From Funneliformis mosseae (taxonomy: Eukaryota; Glomeromycota; Glomeromycetes; Glomerales; Glomeraceae), in NCBI GenBank assembly GCA_910592005.1, contig CAJVPP010002975.1, positions 1 to 12,956 of the forward strand: DNA of 12,956 nucleotides, in the 5' to 3' direction. This document shows, in pieces, positions 7,795-12,956 of the stretch; position 1 is the first letter of the stretch, and each line of letters opens with the position of its first letter. The translations under genes were made by a program, and so were the position numbers. The notes beneath the pieces are model-generated. The model saw nothing but the letters and a program-made list of their open reading frames with translations. It did no database searches and was not told the origin of the DNA.

Positions 7795-10711
7795 AAAATT
7801 CATTATCAACAACTTATTAATCAAGACTCCAAAATTTTGTTCAATATGTCTTTACATTTTTAATTACAACAATTTTATTGAGCCCTGTTAGAATAAAGTA
7901 TAACATGTGCTGCGAAATTAAAACAAAAAAACATTAAAAAAGATAAAAAGTAAAAATGAAAAGTTCGAAAAATAAAAGAGACTTTAAAAAATAGAGGATT
8001 AACCAAACCAACTAAAATATAAACAAAAAGTTCAATTACCTTTGTTTGAAAAAGTAGGATATCGATTGATCATTCAATATTGAGAAGTACGTTTAGATAG
8101 TTTATTCCAAATAATAAATTCATCATATTACTTATTGGTGGTGACAAATTTCCATTAAGCATTTCAATCAACTGGTTGAAAAAGTTGCCTTCTGCCAATT
8201 TTTTTTTTTGTTATTCGTTAAGGAGAATATATAATTATAGCCACCATGAGATGAAGATACAGTATGACAGAGCATAAAAAGGATAAAACTAAATTAACTA
8301 AATTATATAAATCATATACATTTCGTATTTATGATTTCATATTTAATATTAAACTGTTTGTACGATGACAAAAAAGACGAAGCTGATCTGCACAATTATA
8401 ATATTGACATCTCATATAACATGACATGTCACCAGATAATTATATACCAACTGGAGAGGTAGATATAACCAAGAAGCTTGCGAAAAAATGAGTTGAACTG
8501 ATCAATCGATATTGTGCCTGATTATGATACTTGATACAATTTCGAATTCATATGCCTCAGCTTTTGATTGCATATACTGTATGATTAACATTTTTCTATT
8601 GTACTGTTCATGCGAGTGCAGATAATCGTTTTAGTTTTAAAGCAGAGAATTTTCTTTTTGAAAAGTGATTTTAAATCATCCATCATAATAATTTCTTCGC
8701 ACAAATATTGAATATGCTTTCAAGATTATAAGCTAAGAATTTACAATTTGTTGACTCCAAGGGACGGGTCTAGTTGGCTAAGCTATTGATCTTTATCAGT
8801 TAAACCAAAATGCGTGATCTCACTTACTTATTATTCAGTTTTAGAATTTCATTTGTTTTTACCTTGCCTTGTTATTTAACAATATCTATGTTGAATATTC
8901 ATTTATTCAATTATTTTTAGAATATATTGATATCGTAATAAAGGGAATATATAGATTATTTATCTGACGTGTTATACATCTCAAGAAGCTAAGAGATGAA
9001 TAACATAATATTATTATAAGCAAGTATATTAAATGAGATTTAAAATAAGTATTACGAAATTACATTCAAAGCGATGCTAATGGAACAATTTCAACATCTT
9101 ACCAAAATAGATGAATGAAGCTTATAAATGCCAGAGAATAGCTGAACATATGGATCAAACATAGTCATAGTTATATAGGTTATAATAAGAGATTATCTTT
9201 TTTTCTCGTCAAATTATTTCTATCATAGATAAAAACTCAATGACTTATAAGTCGAAGTGCTTCATTTATAGTATTATCCTTACGCATATCTATACAATCA
9301 AAATTTAGTATATTTCTGTGATCTCTTCACTCATAAAATTATATGAAATCATATTTTCATCATCGTTGCGTTATAAGTTTATACTGAATTTGCTGATTTT
9401 TTTTTGCATTAGACAATAAAATTTAATTTGAAAATAAAATATTTTATTTTAAATTATTAACAAAAAGAAAATAGGAATAATATATTATATAATTTATTTA
9501 ACAGTTTTTGCCTGGGATTTTAAAGAATTTTCTTTAAAAAAATAAAAATTATTGCAATGCATTAGAGCCGGTTTCGCATATATTAAGAACCAAATAAGAA
9601 GATAATACATTCGAACCAATTTCGTATGATGATGGTAAATATATCAAAATCGTAATTGATTATATCATAGAAATTATATATTTTATTTTTACAATAAAAT
9701 ATTTCTATTTATAAGTACTGTATTAAACAAGTTAGAAAACATTTATAAAATTCTTATTCATAAATATAAATTATAAATATTACACGGCTATAAAACTGTG
9801 TTACCATATAAATTAACTGTGTCTTGTGACTAGTTTTGGTCTTACCCATTTTGCAACTAGGAATCCTGATATAGTAAAATACAAATAATATACTTTTACA
9901 ATACTCATTTACAAACGAATGTTCGAATATCTTTATAGTCTTCAAAAATTAGATCTTCCATGAAATTAACAATTCAACATAAGAATATAGAACCTTATTA
10001 ATTAACTGGAGAACTAGATTGATTGGACTTGGTAATAATATAAATGTAAACAATATAAATAAATCTATTGTCGTACTCACCCATATGATGTAAACGATCT
10101 TTATTTTTTTGTAATTAATATCTAGTAATTTTCTATATTTAATATAATAAAGTAATATAAGTACTAATTATAAATAAAAGTTTTCAAGGAATTCCATCGC
10201 TTAATTTTAGTTTAGATTTTAAATATTTGGTCATCAAATTTCTGAGCTAAAGATAAAAAACTTTTATAATTTTTACCCCGAGCTTTGTCCTTGTTTTTTC
10301 TAAGGGGGCTAATTAATAAATATCCCAAAAACTTTTTCTAACGAGTATTAAGATAATTTATATCTTTTCACTTTTCGCGATATTAATTCAATTAAACGTA
10401 ATAGAACACCTTAAACGTTTATCTGCTGTAATTTTTGAATATCATTTGTGTATGTTCTTTTTCATTGTTGTAGTATTGATGGATGTACTATCAAAGTTAA
10501 GGTTAGTGAAAAAAAATAAACTATATAATCAAAAATAATCGAAAATGATTACCATTAAAAACTGCTATATCTTGAAATATAGTTTTTAGCATATAAATGT
10601 TGCTTTTTATTAAATAAAGTAATTCATATATTAATAAATTCAGTTCGTTAAATTTTTCTTTCTAGTAGGTTTGTTAAAAGTATAATTCGCCTAAAAATAA
10701 ATTTGTTTAAT
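7795..10711. other. long AT-rich spacer, no supportable gene
   Basis: No gene, intact RNA or transposon end recognised. A 21-codon frame at 8426-8491 (MSPDNYIPTGEV...) has a balanced composition but no other support. A tRNA-like A-box (GTCTAGTTGGCTAAG) occurs at about 8768-8782 without a matching acceptor stem. The minus-strand frame at 9945-9754 is I/Y/F/K-rich and probably chance. Confidence 0.5.
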
Positions 10712-10713
10712 TA

Positions 10714-10740
10714 CAGTAGCTTCCAAAAAAAATGCACCAC
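10714..10740 (+). repeat. left terminal inverted repeat of the Tc1 element
   Basis: 27 bases starting CAGTAGCTTCC, then eight A, then TGCACCAC. It matches the right end at 22 of 27 positions, all five differences being transitions. Similarity continues more weakly inward (TATA, then CATG and TTTA). Confidence 0.9.
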
Positions 10741-11040
10741 TATACTAGTTACATGTTTTACGATCAACAATAAATTTGTTTTAATTTAATATTTTTAAAT
10801 AAGTAATACAGATGTAGATCTTCAAAATAAATATAGTTAGGTTTCTTTTTATATTACATAGATTGATCTATATACATTTTTAACCATGATGCGTTATTTT
10901 TGTTATTTGATAAAAAAAAAATAAAAACTGAATTAAAAAATTTTTTTTTATTTATTAATAATAAATTTTATAATAAACACTTCCTTTCGCATACTCACAC
11001 TCCTTTAAAAACCTTTTTTTTGTATTTATATTTTAAGGTT

Positions 11041-11963
11041 CAGCTAACTTCTGAACAGAGAACACAAGCAATTATACTACTTAAAAACGGCTTTGCTTCA
11101 AGAGAAATTGCCGTCAAAGTTGTTGTAAAAGCCATACAATCATTTCAAGACTTAAAAATAAGTATGAAGAGACTAGTAAAGTTAAAAACAAATCAGATTC
11201 AAGTTGTCTAAGAAAATTGAATGAGCGAGATGAGTGTTCTATTATAAGACGTTTAATGACAAAGGAATGTACAATTGCAGTCCAACTCCAAAAATTTCTG
11301 ACATATTGAAGTTAGCACTAACACTGTTCATAGAGCTTTAAAAAAGAAATAGTTTAGTAGCTCGAGTAAAGTGTAAAAAGCTACTTTTATCAAAAAAACA
11401 TCGCAAAAATGCCTTAAATTTGCAAAGAGATATAAGGATTAGACAATAAATAAATGTAGCAAGATTGTATGATCAGATGAGTCCAAATTTTAAATATTTA
11501 ATTCAGATGGACGTGAGTATTATTGGAAAAAAATAGGAGAACCCTTCAAAATACTCATATTAAACTTACTGTTAAGTTTGGTAGTAGAAGTGTTTTTGTA
11601 TGGAGATGTTTTACATCTTGTGATATAGGTTATCTTTGTAAAATAAATGGTAAGCTTGATGCAGAACTTTATCGTAAGATTTTAGATGAAGACTTTATGG
11701 AGACTTTGCAGTACTATGAATTAAGTATTGATAATATTATCTTTATGCAAGATAATGATCCCAAACATACTGCTATACTAACTAAAAAATGGTTTGAAGA
11801 CAATAATATAGAGCTTTTACCTTGGCCACTACAATTTTCTAACTTGAATCCAATTGAACACTTGTGAAATAATGTGGATCATCATATTAGAGCATTAGAT
11901 ATTGAAATTAGAGGGAAGGATATATTATAGGAGCAAATTCATAAGATATAGGAAAATATTTGA
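11041..11963 (+). pseudogene. Tc1-type transposase, inactivated
   Basis: The enzyme would bind the inverted ends and cut and join DNA at TA sites. In order: first helix-turn-helix QLTSEQRTQ, then LLKNGFASREIA (from 11041); after a shift, KYEETSKVKN and KLNERDECSIIRRL (about 11160-11300); then STNTVHRALKK (frame from 11305), LVARVKCKK and LLLSKKHRK (about 11354-11410), and FAKRYKD (from 11419). The catalytic triad is D in SDESKF (11476-11478), D in QDNDPKHTA (11751-11753) and E in NPIEHL (11856-11858), with 34 residues between the last two, hence DD34E. About five frameshifts break the frame. In-frame stops sit at 11440, 11470, 11491, 11865, 11928 and 11949; all but 11491 replace a conserved W. 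The C-terminal stretch after ENI is not recognisable. No convincing ATG was found before the first helix. Confidence 0.93.
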
Positions 11964-12030
11964 TAAAATTTTTAATTGGGATTAATTTAGTTTTTTTTAA
12001 AAAAATTTAAAAAATTTGTTATATTTGTAA

Positions 12031-12080
12031 AAGTGCTATATTAAACGCACCATTATTTAATAAATAATCACGTGATAAAA
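12031..12080 (+). repeat. extra end-like repeat inside the Tc1 tail
   Basis: AAGTGCTATATTAAACGCACC, split by one gap, resembles the left end (AGT, GCT, A-run, YGCACC), and the following ATTATTT...AATCACGTG resembles the inward part of the right end read on the minus strand (TATATTG...AATCATGTG). With 12218-12244 it forms an inner inverted pair about 210 bp apart, so the tail alone could act as, or derive from, a MITE of the same family. Confidence 0.45.
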
Positions 12081-12217
12081 AATTTTCTGATTTATCAAGT
12101 AATATTAAAATTGCTGTATTATGAAGATCTTATAGTATACTATATATTTAATAAATATTTAAATAATCAGATTTTGTTTATTAATCATAAAGCACATGAT
12201 TAATAATAAGCAATATA

Positions 12218-12244
12218 GTAGTACGTTTTTTTTGAAAGCCACTG
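12218..12244 (-). repeat. right terminal inverted repeat of the Tc1 element
   Basis: Reading inward on the minus strand it is CAGTGGCTTTC, eight A, CGTACTAC, the partner of 10714-10740. Combining both suggests an ancestral end near CAGTGGCTTYCAAAAAAAA, with a YGYACYAC continuation. Confidence 0.9.
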
Positions 12245-12246
12245 TA

Positions 12247-12786
12247 TATCACATTTTTCGTGATCATTAAAAGTTGTCCTTCCATATTTTTTTTAAAAAA
12301 TATTTTATTATAAAAGAGAATGGTAATGAACTTCTCTTCATAATTTTAAGAAATATAAATTTATTTTTAATCAAATAATATAACAAAACTTACTACTCAT
12401 AAAATTATTTAAATTCAAAACATGATATCACAACGTAAGGAAACATATGCATTACAATATATAAAAAAAAAATATTAAAATTGTAATTAAATATAAGTTG
12501 TTCTTTATATAAGGCCATGTAACTTTGAATTTTCAGTTCACGTCACCTGGCTGGATCACTTATTTAAATCCTAACAAAAAAAAGTTTATATATAAAAGTT
12601 TATCATATAACTATAAAGTGTAATTATATTTAATAGATTAAAGCTTTATTATATTATCGTTATGTATAATTTTTTTCTTACAACTCATTAGTTTAATGAA
12701 GCTTTCCAAGTAAATACATTGTGCTGAAATTTTTTCTCTAACTAAAGTTTTTGATAGTACTAGTCGAAATCAAAAAAATCAGACAT
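12247..12786. other. AT-rich spacer, no gene
   Basis: No coding frame, RNA or element end recognised. A slightly GC-richer patch lies at about 12510-12570. Confidence 0.5.
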
Positions 12787-12790
12787 GTGA

Positions 12791-12956
12791 AAATCAGCCT
12801 AAAATCAGCTTAAATCAGCCTAAAATCGGTAAATTATCAAAAATCAGCCTAGCCGATTGGCATACATCAGAAATCGGCTAAGAATCAGCCAAAATTCGAC
12901 CTATCTTATTTATAGCCGATTGGTATATATCAAAATTCAACCTATCTTATTTATAA
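12791..12956. repeat. AAATCAGCC/AATCGGCT satellite-like repeat, cut by the window end
   Basis: Degenerate 10-mers of the form AAATCAGCCT or AAATCGGCTA start at 12791, 12801, 12811, 12821, 12841, 12871 and 12881. They are followed by a larger duplication: GCCGATTGGCATACATCA...ATTCGACCTATCTTATTTATA (12852-12914) repeats at 12915-12955, the second copy lacking a 21-bp block that holds two of the 10-mers. CCGAT and ATCGG arms allow short hairpins. The array continues beyond the window. Confidence 0.75.

Larger units (their letters stand above)
10714..12244 (+). mobile_element. Tc1-type (DD34E) DNA transposon, complete but dead
   Basis: The element is bounded by TA on both sides (10712-10713 and 12245-12246), the target duplication of the Tc1/mariner superfamily, and by inverted ends starting CAGT and finishing ACTG. 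Its 1531 bp are a normal Tc1 length. A cut-and-paste transposase gene on the plus strand (about 11041-11963) has been destroyed by stops and frameshifts, so the copy cannot move itself. Bases 10741-11040 are A/T-rich leader with no recognised coding. The tail 11970-12217 carries an extra inverted-repeat copy. Both ends and the target duplication survive, so it could still be moved in trans if the ends are recognised. Confidence 0.92.

Noticed and set aside
8426..8491. 21-codon ATG frame with balanced residues
   Set aside because: Too short to separate from chance; no neighbouring exon identified.
8761..8824. tRNA-like segment with an A-box-like word and a possible anticodon stem
   Set aside because: No pairing acceptor stem and only a weak B-box; at most an eroded tRNA-derived fragment.
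9754..9945. 63-codon minus-strand open frame
   Set aside because: Biased I/Y/F/K/T composition, no motif, no splice or neighbour support.
10900..11040. N-terminal extension of the frame that holds the first transposase helix
   Set aside because: Starts at TTG and is poly-K/F/N low-complexity; transposase similarity begins only at about 11041.
11440..11951. Reassigned stop codons (for example UGA read as Trp) in the transposase
   Set aside because: Both TGA and TAG replace W, four W codons remain TGG, and several frameshifts are present; this is a pseudogene, not a variant code.

Overview
The window looks like nuclear DNA of a eukaryote with a very AT-rich, repeat-rich genome, most likely an arbuscular mycorrhizal fungus (Glomeromycotina, Rhizophagus-like). 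This rests on four things: a decayed F-box/leucine-rich-repeat gene of a type I know to be hugely expanded in Rhizophagus, a decayed Tc1-type transposon, several non-autonomous terminal-inverted-repeat elements, and a satellite built on an AAATCAGCC-like word. Possible introns have GTAAGT-type donors. Nothing suggests bacteria, an operon, CRISPR or an organelle genome. The taxon is inference.

Layout. 1-1760 is gene-poor, with an extreme A/T tract at about 830-1750. At 1761-2067 (minus) three short, phase-compatible exons could encode a 31-residue protein. 2150-2858 is a non-autonomous element with near-perfect 35/36-bp inverted ends and internal copies of its own end sequence. 3179-3461 is a probable hAT-like remnant. 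3655-4501 (minus) is an F-box/LRR pseudogene broken by stops and frameshifts, so it has no long ORF. 4804-5195 is a second foldback element with GGACC/GGTCC ends and a 60-bp minisatellite inside. 5192-5425 (minus) is a coding-like vestige and 5872-6069 (plus) an exon-like frame of unknown function. 7251-7350 is a small island of about 50% GC. 7795-10711 holds no supportable gene.

10714-12244 is a complete but dead Tc1-type transposon: TA duplications, 27-bp inverted ends, and a DD34E transposase with several frameshifts and five tryptophan codons turned into stops. Its 3' tail holds an extra copy of the inverted repeat. The window ends inside a satellite-like repeat at 12791-12956.

The genes do not form a pathway. 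This is a graveyard of mobile elements and gene fragments. I found no convincing new biological system. The points most worth a second look are the transition-only decay of the Tc1 element, the modular non-autonomous elements, and the candidate micro-exons.
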